DNA from: Buttiauxella agrestis ATCC 33320
Lineage (GTDB): Bacteria; Pseudomonadota; Gammaproteobacteria; Enterobacterales; Enterobacteriaceae
Assembly (NCBI RefSeq): GCF_000735355.1
Contig: NZ_JMPI01000070.1
Coordinates: 62,001-126,000, forward strand
Direction: 5' to 3'
DNA: 64,000 nt
In this document: in pieces, positions 36,923 to 44,897 of the stretch
Position numbering within the stretch: position 1 is the first letter of the stretch
How the letters are laid out: each line of letters starts with the position of its first letter
Made by a program: the position numbers and the translations under genes
The notes under the pieces: model-generated
Told to the model about the DNA's origin: nothing
The model's database searches: none
Seen by the model: the letters and a program-made list of their open reading frames with translations, nothing else

Positions 36923-37234
36923 ATGCACTTGATCTCACTCAAAGCCCTGAGCGAAGCCAGCCAACGATTTCCGCAGCATTCACAAGAACTGCTGATGCTG
37001 GCGCGGATTATTGAAAAAGGGCATTTCCCAACTCCTGAATCGCTCAGGAAAATTTACCCAACACTCGATAACTTCAAGTATCTCGACAAGCACTACGTCA
37101 TTAACATCGCCCGCAATGAGTTGCGTTTGATCGCGTTAATATTTTTTGAAAGCCAGAAATTTTACGTTCGCGACATCATGACCCATGCCGATTATCTGAG
37201 GTTTACCGAAACCCATCGAGGAAAGAAAAGATGA
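36923..37234 (+). CDS. HigB-family toxin of a type II toxin-antitoxin pair
   Basis: Probable mRNA-cleaving toxin, 103 residues, of the HigB (YgjN-like) branch of the RelE superfamily. The family stretch DNFKYLDKHYVINIARNELRLIALIFFESQKFYVRDIMTHADY covers residues 48-90 and contains the Arg, Tyr and His residues usual for this family. AGGA lies eight bases before the ATG. The stop overlaps the antitoxin start by four bases (ATGA), with toxin first as in higBA loci. Inserted between zntA and the TRAP operon, absent from the K-12 arrangement. Confidence 0.85.
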   Translation: MHLISLKALSEASQRFPQHSQELLMLARIIEKGHFPTPESLRKIYPTLDNFKYLDKHYVINIARNELRLIALIFFESQKFYVRDIMTHADYLRFTETHRGKKR

Positions 37235-37641
37235 TAGCAGATGCACTGAAAGCCACCGAAGCGTTGAAAGCTGCCGTGCCGCTTCTAGCGGGGAACGCTG
37301 GCGAAAAAGAGTATTCCGAAGCATTGGAACTGATGGAATATCTGCTGCTGAACGACCCGACCAGCCCACTGCAGGATCTACTCAGCCTAAAAATTTCTCA
37401 ATACGAAAACACCTTGCCTGAAGTCATCGCCTTTCGTGAACAAATGGATACGCTGCCACCTGGTATTGCGGTGTTGAAAACCCTGATGGATCAGCACCAA
37501 TTGAATCAAAGTGATTTTCAACAAGAGATTGGTAGTAAATCGATGGTTTCCCGCGTTTTACGCGGTGAGCGGCAACTCACTACAGAGCACATCAGAAAAC
37601 TGTCTCAACGTTTCGGTATTTCTCCGGCACTCTTTATCTAA
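37231..37641 (+). CDS. HigA-family antitoxin / transcriptional repressor
   Basis: Antitoxin partner, 136 residues. The C-terminal half is an XRE-type helix-turn-helix (LNQSDFQQEIGSKSMVSRVLRGERQLTTEHIRKLSQRFGI, about residues 90-131), and the N-terminal half (EYSEALELMEYLLLND) is the helical toxin-binding part of YgjM-like antitoxins. Translationally coupled to the toxin gene through an ATGA overlap. Likely represses the operon from the inverted repeats at 36849-36909. Confidence 0.85.
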   Translation: MIADALKATEALKAAVPLLAGNAGEKEYSEALELMEYLLLNDPTSPLQDLLSLKISQYENTLPEVIAFREQMDTLPPGIAVLKTLMDQHQLNQSDFQQEIGSKSMVSRVLRGERQLTTEHIRKLSQRFGISPALFI

Positions 37642-37666
37642 CCCTCACTCGGCTTGAGTGAGGGTT
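37640..37666. terminator. Hairpin between convergent antitoxin and TRAP genes
   Basis: AACCCTCACTC / GAGTGAGGGTT, an 11-base perfect stem with a five-base loop, overlapping the antitoxin stop codon and 13 bases before the end of the TRAP permease gene. T runs are weak on both sides. A bidirectional terminator is the likely role. Confidence 0.7.
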
Positions 37667-37678
37667 ATCTTAGGGCTT

Positions 37679-38968
37679 TTAGCTCGTCATACCCAACGCA
37701 TGCGGCAGCCACAGAGAAACGGCCGGAATGTAGGTCACCATTGCCAGCACCACCAACAACACGGCGTAGAACGGTAGCATCGCTCGCACCACCACTTCGA
37801 TTTTCTGTTTACTCACCGCACTTGCCACAAACAACACCGAACCGACTGGCGGCGTTATCAGGCCAATCCCGAGGTTCACCATCATGATCATACCGAAATG
37901 CACCGGGTCGATGCCCAGCGAATTAGTCACCGGCAGCAATACTGGCGTCAGGATCAGGATAATCGGTGCCATGTCCATCAACGTGCCAATCAACAACAAC
38001 ATGATGTTGAGGTACATCAGGATCACGTATTTGTTATCAGACAGAGAAGTGAAGAATTCCGTGATACGTGAAGGCAACTGCATGTAAGTCATTACCGCGC
38101 CAAAAGCGGCGGCAAAACCAATCAAAATCATGACGATAGAGACAGTTTTTACCGTGCGGAACATCAATTTCGGCAATTCGTTCCACTTGTAATCGCGATA
38201 GATAAACATGGTGACGAAGAACGCCCAAACACAGGCCACCGCCGCAGATTCTGTCGCAGTAAATACCCCCGTCAGAATCCCGCCAAGAATGATAACAACT
38301 GTCATCAAACCCCATAGCGCATCGAAGAAAATTTTCGCCGCTTGTTTGAAGGGAATGCGTTCGCCTTTTGGATAACCCCGTTTATGGGCAAAGCCAAGAC
38401 ACATGACCATTAGCGATACACCGAGTAATAATCCCGGCAGAACGCCTGCGATAAACAACGTGGCAATAGAAACCGTGCCGCCTGCCGCCAGGGAATAAAT
38501 CACCGAGTTATGGCTTGGTGGGATCAAAATCGCCTGCACCGATCCGCTCGCGGTCACTGCCGCAGCGTATTCACGCGGATAACCCTTTCTCTCCATTTCC
38601 GGGATCATCACGCTGCCGATGGAAGCCGTATCTGCAACCGACGATCCGGAAATCGCACCAAAGAACGTAGAAGCGACGATATTCACCAGCGACAACCCGC
38701 CGCGAATAAAGCCCACGAAGATATACGCAAAGTTTACCAGGCGACGGGCGATCCCCCCTTCTGCCATTATCGCGCCCGCCAGAATGAAGAACGGAATCGC
38801 CAGCAGGGTAAATTTATTCACCCCACTGGTAATTTGAATCATGATCGCTTCCAGCGGTAAATCTATCCATAACGCTCCGACGATGGCGCTTAGCCCAACA
38901 GCAAAGGCTACGGGCATTCCCACCGCGAGTAGCACCGCAAGCGTTGCTAATAATATAAATGCGTCCAT
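37679..38968 (-). CDS. TRAP transporter large permease (DctM/YiaN type)
   Basis: Large membrane subunit of a tripartite ATP-independent periplasmic transporter, which imports an organic acid using an ion gradient. Its 429 residues are very hydrophobic, about 12 spans, starting MDAFILLATLAVLLAVGMPVAFAVG. Family features are FAISGSSVADTASIGSVMIPEM-like run FFGAISGSSVADTASIG (about residues 103-119), LIPPSHNSVIYSLAAGG, and NLGIGLITPPVGSVLFVASAVS near the end. Last gene of the P-Q-M operon. The substrate cannot be read from this subunit. Confidence 0.92.
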   Translation of the reverse strand: MDAFILLATLAVLLAVGMPVAFAVGLSAIVGALWIDLPLEAIMIQITSGVNKFTLLAIPFFILAGAIMAEGGIARRLVNFAYIFVGFIRGGLSLVNIVASTFFGAISGSSVADTASIGSVMIPEMERKGYPREYAAAVTASGSVQAILIPPSHNSVIYSLAAGGTVSIATLFIAGVLPGLLLGVSLMVMCLGFAHKRGYPKGERIPFKQAAKIFFDALWGLMTVVIILGGILTGVFTATESAAVACVWAFFVTMFIYRDYKWNELPKLMFRTVKTVSIVMILIGFAAAFGAVMTYMQLPSRITEFFTSLSDNKYVILMYLNIMLLLIGTLMDMAPIILILTPVLLPVTNSLGIDPVHFGMIMMVNLGIGLITPPVGSVLFVASAVSKQKIEVVVRAMLPFYAVLLVVLAMVTYIPAVSLWLPHALGMTS

Positions 38969-38982
38969 GTTTTCCCCTGACC

Positions 38983-39492
38983 TTAGCCGTGATTACCCAG
39001 CAACACTATTGGGCGGTTCTCTTGAGAGCCGAACAGTAATCGCTCAACAACAAACAGAATCATCAAAATCGCGCCCACAGGCAGCGGAAGATAGGTTTGA
39101 CCGGACGTGAGAAGCGGGAATTCGGCAACAGGCTGTTCCCATAAATCCGCGCACAGATAGAAGCTGTAATAGAACATCACCATTGAAATCAGCAGCATTA
39201 GCAAGTCGACCAGGCGTGCGCAAAACGTCTGCGCGGCCTGCGGCAGACGGTCTGTCAGCATATTCACAGCGATGTGGGAACCGGCGCGGTAGCTCACCGC
39301 CGCGCCGATAAACGTGAAGGTCACCATGCAGATTATCGCCACCGGTTCCGGCCAGGATTCCCCACGGTTCAGCACATAACGCGAGAAAATCCCAATCGGA
39401 ATAATGATTGTCATCACCAATAGCGACAGCCCGGCGACAATCATCGCCAGCAAATAAACTTTATCCATCAAGTCAGAGTAGCGTTGCGACAT
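38983..39492 (-). CDS. TRAP transporter small permease (DctQ/YiaM type)
   Basis: Small four-helix membrane subunit pairing with the large permease. 169 residues from the ATG at 39492, chosen for GGAGG eight bases upstream; the longer frame to 39507 includes that ribosome site. The conserved DctQ stretch RYVLNRGESWPEPVAIICMVTFTFIGAAVSYRAGSHIAV covers about residues 38-76, and SGQTYLPLPVGAILMILF lies near the C-terminus. Gaps of 14 and 26 bases to its neighbours indicate one operon. Confidence 0.9.
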   Translation of the reverse strand: MSQRYSDLMDKVYLLAMIVAGLSLLVMTIIIPIGIFSRYVLNRGESWPEPVAIICMVTFTFIGAAVSYRAGSHIAVNMLTDRLPQAAQTFCARLVDLLMLLISMVMFYYSFYLCADLWEQPVAEFPLLTSGQTYLPLPVGAILMILFVVERLLFGSQENRPIVLLGNHG

Positions 39493-39518
39493 AAAGTAAA
39501 CCTCCACGGCCCCAAAAG

Positions 39519-40502
39519 TTACTGAACGTCTGCAATGGCTTTCATCAATTCCTGATGCTTATCGCCGTACTCTTTACGTACCGGTTCAGTCGCTTTCACA
39601 AACCAGGCTTTGTCGATTTCGTGGAACTGAACACCACCAGCTTTCATTTTTTCCAGCGCTTGTGTGTTGTAGGCATTCCACAATTGGCGCTGTTCCATTT
39701 GCGCATCACGAGCCAGCTTCAGAATTTTTTGCTGTTGGTCAGGCGTCAGCTTGTCCCATTTCACTTTGGAGTAAAGCAGCATTTCAGGCGTGATGAAGTG
39801 GCCGCTCAGGGTGTAGTTTTTGGCAACCGGCATGTAGTTGTGGGCAATAAAGGTTGGCGGGTTGTTTTCAGCACCGTCGATGACCCCGGTTTGCATCCCG
39901 CTATACACTTCGCTCACGCCCATCGCGACTGAGTTTGCCCCCATGTCTTTGAGTGTTGCCAGCGCAACTGGGCTGCCCTGAACGCGGATTTTCATTCCTT
40001 TAAGATCTTCGGGTTTCACTACCGGTTTTTTGGTAATCAGGTTGCGCGTACCGGAATCCATCCAGCCGAGGAACACCAGGCGAGATTTCGGGTTGTTGGT
40101 CAGCTTGTCGCCGATTTGTTTGCCCAAATCACCGTCGATAACTTTATGCATATGGTCTTCATCGCGGAACACGTACGGCAGAGTAAAGACTTCTACATCA
40201 GGCAGGATCGCCGCAACGGGTGCCATCGAAACACGGATAATGTCGATTGCCCCCATTTGCGCCTGTTCAATCATCTGTTTTTCATCCCCTAACACACCGC
40301 TTGGGAACACTTTAATTTCTAAATCACCGTTAGTTTCTTGTTTGAGTTTTTCACCCATGTGCTGAACCGCAACTACGTTTGGATACCCTTCCGGGTGAAC
40401 GTCAGCGGCTTTTATCACTTGTGCGAAAGCAGATTGCGCAAAAAAAACTGACGCGGTAGACAGACATAAACCAGCAAAAGCAGGCAGAAAGGTCTTCTTC
40501 AT
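39519..40502 (-). CDS. TRAP transporter substrate-binding protein (DctP/YiaO type)
   Basis: Periplasmic receptor of the TRAP system, 327 residues with a signal peptide (MKKTFLPAFAGLCLSTASVFFAQSAFA). The mature part shows the DctP family pattern: VIKAADVHPEGYPNVVAVQHMGEKL, the ligand-binding Arg in GMKIRVQGSPVALATLKDMGA (about residues 164-184) and VIDGAENNPPTF (about 211-222). The ADVHPEGYP start and YSGMQTGVIDGAENN are reminiscent of sugar-acid receptors (hexuronates, diketogulonate), but this is inference. No catabolic gene or regulator for a sugar acid lies nearby. First gene of the operon. Confidence 0.92.
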   Translation of the reverse strand: MKKTFLPAFAGLCLSTASVFFAQSAFAQVIKAADVHPEGYPNVVAVQHMGEKLKQETNGDLEIKVFPSGVLGDEKQMIEQAQMGAIDIIRVSMAPVAAILPDVEVFTLPYVFRDEDHMHKVIDGDLGKQIGDKLTNNPKSRLVFLGWMDSGTRNLITKKPVVKPEDLKGMKIRVQGSPVALATLKDMGANSVAMGVSEVYSGMQTGVIDGAENNPPTFIAHNYMPVAKNYTLSGHFITPEMLLYSKVKWDKLTPDQQQKILKLARDAQMEQRQLWNAYNTQALEKMKAGGVQFHEIDKAWFVKATEPVRKEYGDKHQELMKAIADVQ

Positions 40503-40700
40503 TGTGTCGCTCCAGCAGAGGTAGAGATGTGGGGTAAGAAATAAAACAATGTTTTAGTTTGTCGTTTAAAAACTAGCCTAAGTGAAGAAAAGCGTGGGTG
40601 AAGCACTTCACAAAAAGCGACAAAAAATGAAATTGGGGTTCAGGAGAGATGCAAAGAGGGTTCAGAAGCCCAAAGCGGGGAGCAAAGGGCTTGCGCGGTG

Positions 40701-40946
40701 TTACTGGCCTTTACGCAATAAGTATTGGTAAGGCAATGATTCCACTTGTTTGGCAAGCAGTTCGTGTTCCATGAAAATGCAAAATCCGGGAATATCACGC
40801 GTGGTTGCTGGGTCATCAGCAATCACCAGCAGGGTTTCGCCAGTCTGCATATTGCGTACTGTTTTGCGTACCATCATGACGGGTTCCGGACAGCGCAGGC
40901 CCAGGGCATCAAGTGTGTGGTCAGGATTAGAAAAAAGATCGGTCAT
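40701..40946 (-). CDS. tusA: Sulfur carrier protein TusA
   Basis: Takes persulfide sulfur from IscS and passes it through TusBCD/E to MnmA for 2-thiouridine in tRNA, among other sulfur routes. From this ATG it has 81 residues, the length of E. coli TusA, and the active-site cysteine is in [14 protein letters not shown] (Cys about 19). A longer frame to 41003 does not fit the family. Directly divergent from yhhQ as in E. coli. Confidence 0.95.
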   Translation of the reverse strand: MTDLFSNPDHTLDALGLRCPEPVMMVRKTVRNMQTGETLLVIADDPATTRDIPGFCIFMEHELLAKQVESLPYQYLLRKGQ

Positions 40947-41121
40947 GGGAAAGCTCGCAATTAACAAACCGCGATAGTTTACGCCGGGAAGATTCTCGTG
41001 CAAGTCACGTGAACGATTGCGTTAAAATTAACCATTGCAAAGCGGGACTAAAGCAGTATCATCGGCCCCGCTTTAAAAAAGACCAGGGTTCCCTCACCCC
41101 TTTCACTAAAAAGGCTACAAA
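40947..41121. promoter_or_regulatory. tusA-yhhQ divergent region with an inverted repeat
   Basis: AAAGCGGG ... CCCGCTTT (41039-41075) with a loop of about 20 bases, followed by AAAAAA, lies in the yhhQ leader. It could be a leader hairpin. I compared it by eye with known preQ1 riboswitch classes and saw no clear match. Confidence 0.4.
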
Positions 41122-41787
41122 ATGACGCAGTTCAATTCTACTCAGCGCACTAAAGCGCTGTTCTGGCTATCGCTATTCCATTTGCTGGTGATCACATCCA
41201 GCAACTATCTGGTGCAATTACCGGTCTCGGTGTTTGGGTTCCATACTACCTGGGGCGCGTTTAGCTTTCCGTTTATCTTCCTCGCAACCGATCTGACGGT
41301 ACGCATTTTTGGCGCTCCGCTGGCTCGCCGCATTATTTTTGCCGTGATGCTCCCCGCGCTGGTGATTTCCTATGCCATTTCCGCGCTGTTTTATATGGGA
41401 ACATGGCAAGGGTTCGATGCACTGCTGCACTTTAATCTGTTTGTCGCTCGTATCGCTGTCGCCAGCTTTATGGCCTACGCGTTGGGGCAGATACTGGATG
41501 TGCATGTGTTTAATCGCCTGCGCCAGAGCCGTTATTGGTGGCTTGCACCCACAGCATCGACCTTGTTCGGGAATATCAGCGACACGCTTTCCTTCTTCTT
41601 TATCGCTTTCTGGCGCAGCCCGGATGCCTTTATGGCGCAGCATTGGGTGGAAATCGCAGTCGTGGATTACTGCTTCAAAGTGCTTATCAGCATCGTGTTC
41701 TTCCTGCCGATGTACGGCGTTGTGCTGAATATGTTGTTGAAACGGCTGGCAGATAAGTCTGAAAACTCAGCCTTACAGCCCGGTTGA
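41122..41787 (+). CDS. yhhQ: Queuosine-precursor transporter YhhQ
   Basis: Inner-membrane transporter; E. coli YhhQ imports the 7-deazaguanine precursors preQ0 and preQ1 for queuosine in tRNA. At 221 residues it equals E. coli and has the family signature [32 protein letters not shown] (about 34-65), [20 protein letters not shown] and [15 protein letters not shown]. About six membrane spans. Confidence 0.95.
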   Translation: MTQFNSTQRTKALFWLSLFHLLVITSSNYLVQLPVSVFGFHTTWGAFSFPFIFLATDLTVRIFGAPLARRIIFAVMLPALVISYAISALFYMGTWQGFDALLHFNLFVARIAVASFMAYALGQILDVHVFNRLRQSRYWWLAPTASTLFGNISDTLSFFFIAFWRSPDAFMAQHWVEIAVVDYCFKVLISIVFFLPMYGVVLNMLLKRLADKSENSALQPG

Positions 41788-41858
41788 CGGTGGTTGAATT
41801 ATCTTGTGATAAGATGCGCAGAAGGCCGCAAAGGCTTGCTAACGTAAAGGAAGAAGTC

Positions 41859-42416
41859 ATGGGTAACCTGGTAAAATATGTCGGTATCGGCCTGCTGGTA
41901 TTGGGCCTGGCCGCTTGCGATAACAACGACAGCAAAACGGCAACAGCGAACGATGCGGCGCAGGCTAGCGCAGCCAGTCAGCCGGTCAGTCTGCTGGATG
42001 GGAAAATCAGCTTTGCACTCCCCGCTGATATGACCGATCAGAGCGGTAAATTAGGCACTCAGGCAAATAACATGCACGTCTATTCTGACGCTACCGGTCA
42101 GAAAGCAGTGATTGTGATTGTGGGTGAGAACACACCAGACGATCTGGCTGCACTGGCAAAACGCCTTGAAGATCAACAGCGTGCTCGTGACCCACAACTG
42201 CAAGTCGTGACCAATAAATCCGTCGAGATTAAAGGCCACACGCTGCAACAGTTAGACAGCGTTATCTCCGCCAAAGGCCAGACGGCTTACTCGTCTGTTA
42301 TCCTGGGTAAAGTTGATAACCAACTGTTAACTATGCAAATTACACTGCCTGCTGATAACCAGCAAGCGGCGCAAACTGCGGCAGAAAACATAATTAATAC
42401 CATCACTATCAAATAA
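41859..42416 (+). CDS. dcrB: Lipoprotein DcrB
   Basis: Lipoprotein first found as needed for phage C1 and C6 entry in E. coli; later work links it to envelope lipoprotein maturation. The ATG at 41859 gives 185 residues, as in E. coli. A signal peptide ends in the lipobox LAAC ([20 protein letters not shown]; Cys 20), followed by Asp-Asn. The C-terminal domain ([19 protein letters not shown] to the end) is highly conserved. AAAGGAAG lies before the start, and TTGAATT...GATAAGATG upstream looks like a sigma-70 promoter. Its terminator is embedded in the convergent yhhS gene. Confidence 0.94.
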   Translation: MGNLVKYVGIGLLVLGLAACDNNDSKTATANDAAQASAASQPVSLLDGKISFALPADMTDQSGKLGTQANNMHVYSDATGQKAVIVIVGENTPDDLAALAKRLEDQQRARDPQLQVVTNKSVEIKGHTLQQLDSVISAKGQTAYSSVILGKVDNQLLTMQITLPADNQQAAQTAAENIINTITIK

Positions 42417-43640
42417 TTACGGTTGTGATGATGAGACGGCCTCCGGTTCTTCAACCGGGGGCCGTTTTTTTAACAGCCATGCCATTAATAGCGCGATGCA
42501 AACCAGTACCGCCGCAGCCAGATAAATCACCGAGACGCCCGCGTAAACCATCACAAATCCGGCTAATGGCCCGGTGATCCCCAGCGATAAATCCATAAAC
42601 ACGGTGTAGGTCGCCAGCGCGCTACCCTGGTTTTGTTGCGGCACCATTTTCACAGCAACCACACCCAAAGCCGGGAACACCAATGAAAAACCTGCCCCCG
42701 TCAAAAATGTGCCGACTTTTGCCATCCAAGGTTCGTGCGCAAAGCCCACTAACAGCAACCCGATAATCTCCACCGAGAAGCAAATCATCGCCACGTTCAG
42801 GCCGCCAAGCCGGTTAATACCGTTAGGGAACAGTAAGCGAGTGCCCACAAATGCGCAGCTAAAGAGGGTGAGTGCAAAGGCCGCGCCGTCCCAACCTTTG
42901 GCGTCGTAAAACAACGTAATGAAGGTGGCGATTACGCCAAATCCTGCGGACGCCAGTGCCAGCGCCATGCCGTAGGGCCAGACGCGCCCCAGCACCGCGC
43001 GAAACGGCAGTGGCTTGCCCTTGCTGGCTTTCACCGCCGGGCGAGGAATTGCCAGCAGCACCGCAATTAGCGCCACTGCCATAATGATTCCCGCCAGTAA
43101 TTTCAACCCGCCGAAGTGATAAAACAGCACCCCCAGCGGTGCGCCCATCGCCATCGCGCCATAGGTCACGATGCCATTCCAGGAGATCACCCGCCCGATG
43201 TGCAGCGAGCCGACAACTCCGACGCCCCAAAGCGTTGAACCGGTTCCTGCAAAACTTTGCCCAATCCCCAAAATCACGCGCCCAAGACACAGCAGAACCA
43301 GACTCGCCAGCGGCCATGCACTGCCAAACGCCGCCAGCAAGTAGCTCGCACCACTGAGAAAACAGCCGCACAAACCGAATATAACGATCTTTTTCGGGCC
43401 AAGAATATCCGCGTAACGCCCCGCATGTGGGCGACTGAGCAGCGTGGCGAAATATTGCAGGCTAATCACCAGCCCCGCCCAAAACGCGCTGTATCCCATA
43501 ACGTCATGCACGTAGCCCGGCAACACTGCGAGCGGCAGGCCTATCGTCATATAGCTGGCAAAATTGAACATCACGACAGAAACAATCTGTAGATTGAGTC
43601 GGAAACTACTTACTACCGGGGCGGGTGTCAGGTCAGGCAT
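42417..43640 (-). CDS. yhhS: MFS transporter YhhS
   Basis: Twelve-span major-facilitator membrane protein with 407 residues (E. coli 405). Overexpression of E. coli YhhS alters arabinose efflux and glyphosate tolerance; the natural substrate is unknown. The family loop motif is present as GRYADILGPKKIVIFG (about residues 73-88), and the conserved GQSFAGTGSTLWGVGVVG lies mid-way. The stop codon abuts the dcrB stop, and the C-terminal coding region doubles as the dcrB terminator. Confidence 0.93.
   Translation of the reverse strand: MPDLTPAPVVSSFRLNLQIVSVVMFNFASYMTIGLPLAVLPGYVHDVMGYSAFWAGLVISLQYFATLLSRPHAGRYADILGPKKIVIFGLCGCFLSGASYLLAAFGSAWPLASLVLLCLGRVILGIGQSFAGTGSTLWGVGVVGSLHIGRVISWNGIVTYGAMAMGAPLGVLFYHFGGLKLLAGIIMAVALIAVLLAIPRPAVKASKGKPLPFRAVLGRVWPYGMALALASAGFGVIATFITLFYDAKGWDGAAFALTLFSCAFVGTRLLFPNGINRLGGLNVAMICFSVEIIGLLLVGFAHEPWMAKVGTFLTGAGFSLVFPALGVVAVKMVPQQNQGSALATYTVFMDLSLGITGPLAGFVMVYAGVSVIYLAAAVLVCIALLMAWLLKKRPPVEEPEAVSSSQP
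42436..42471 (+). terminator. dcrB terminator inside the yhhS coding sequence
   Basis: ACGGCC-T-CCGGTT-cttc-AACCGG-G-GGCCGT is followed by seven T, 20 bases after the dcrB stop. The whole structure lies within the last codons of yhhS on the other strand, where the T run supplies the codons of the Leu-Lys-Lys-Arg segment of YhhS. Confidence 0.9.
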
Positions 43641-43782
43641 GGTTAATCACTTTTAAAACAGCGTTCCTCAGTATAACCATGTCGTGATTCACATTTCAGC
43701 AACTGACTTTCAGACTCGACCTGCGAGTGAGAAACAAACGAAGCGCTACACTAAGAAGATCCATCGAACACAGGATCTTTTC

Positions 43783-44832
43783 ATGGTTTCTCCAGAACCC
43801 GACAAAACCGGGCTACACATTCTCATTAAGCTTTCTGCACTGGTGATTATTCTTGCCGGGATTCATGCAGCCGCAGACATTATCGTCCAGCTTTTATTGG
43901 CCCTGTTTTTTGCCATTGTTTTAAACCCCTTAGTCACCTGGCTAATTCGCCGGGGAGTGAACCGCCCGCTGGCTATTTCAATGGTCGTTTTTGCCATGTT
44001 GGTCGTGCTGACCATGCTGGTTGGTGTGCTGGCAGCGTCGATGAGCGAGTTTGTCGATATGCTGCCCAAGTACAATAAAATGCTGACGCAAAAAGTTTTT
44101 GAGCTCGAAAAGATGCTGCCGTTTATGCATCTGCGATTATCGCCTGAGCGCATGTTGCAGCGTATGGATTCTGAGAAAGTGATGTCGTATGCCACGACAC
44201 TCATGACCAGCCTTTCCGGTGCGATGGCCAGTATTTTACTGCTGGTGATGACCGTGGTGTTTATGTTGTTCGAAGTGCGCCACGTTCCCTATAAACTCCG
44301 TTTTGCCCTTTCCAATCCGAAAATTCACATCGCCAGCCTGCACCGGGCTTTAAAAGGTGTGACACATTACCTGGCGCTAAAAACATTAATAAGTCTGTGG
44401 ACCGGGCTGATTATCTGGCTTGGGCTGGAACTGATGGGCGTGCAGTTTGCGCTAATGTGGGGCGTGCTGGGGTTCTTGCTGAATTACATTCCTAACATCG
44501 GTTCGGTTATTTCTGCGATTCCACCGATGATTCAGGCATTTTTGTTCAACGGCACTTACGAAATGGTGCTGGTCGGTGCGTTATTCCTGGCGGTACACAT
44601 GGTGCTGGGAAATATTGTCGAGCCACGCATGATGGGCCGTGGTCTGGGGATGTCGACGTTCGTGGTTTTCCTTTCGTTACTATTCTGGGGCTGGCTGCTC
44701 GGCCCGGTCGGCATGTTACTTTCCGTGCCGCTCACCAGCGTGTGCAAAATCTTGATGGAAACCACACAAGGTGGCGGAAAACTGGCGGTGTTACTTGGCC
44801 CAGGACGGCCCAAATCTCGATTGCCGGGATAG
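43783..44832 (+). CDS. yhhT: AI-2E/PerM-family membrane protein YhhT
   Basis: Polytopic membrane protein of the AI-2E (UPF0118) family; the function in enteric bacteria is unknown. From the ATG at 43783 (AGGA eight bases upstream) it has 349 residues, the length of E. coli YhhT. It is hydrophobic throughout, with LLLALFFAIVLNPLVTWLIRRGVNRPLA near the N-terminus, GVLGFLLNYIPNIGSVISAIPP (about 227-248) and EPRMMGRGLGMSTFVVFLSLLFWGWLLGPVGMLLSVPLT near the C-terminus. The longer frame from 43684 is not supported. The next gene starts 65 bases later on the same strand. Confidence 0.92.
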   Translation: MVSPEPDKTGLHILIKLSALVIILAGIHAAADIIVQLLLALFFAIVLNPLVTWLIRRGVNRPLAISMVVFAMLVVLTMLVGVLAASMSEFVDMLPKYNKMLTQKVFELEKMLPFMHLRLSPERMLQRMDSEKVMSYATTLMTSLSGAMASILLLVMTVVFMLFEVRHVPYKLRFALSNPKIHIASLHRALKGVTHYLALKTLISLWTGLIIWLGLELMGVQFALMWGVLGFLLNYIPNIGSVISAIPPMIQAFLFNGTYEMVLVGALFLAVHMVLGNIVEPRMMGRGLGMSTFVVFLSLLFWGWLLGPVGMLLSVPLTSVCKILMETTQGGGKLAVLLGPGRPKSRLPG

Positions 44833-44897
44833 GCTCAGTATTCGCACGGTGGTAAGTTAAGGTTCTACCGGGGATAAGAAAACGGAGTTACAAACCC

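Noticed and set aside
40947-41121. A preQ1 riboswitch upstream of the queuosine-precursor transporter yhhQ
   Set aside because: Tempting from gene function, but the sequence lacks the compact stem and A-rich tail of preQ1-I and the layout of other classes; only a generic inverted repeat is present.
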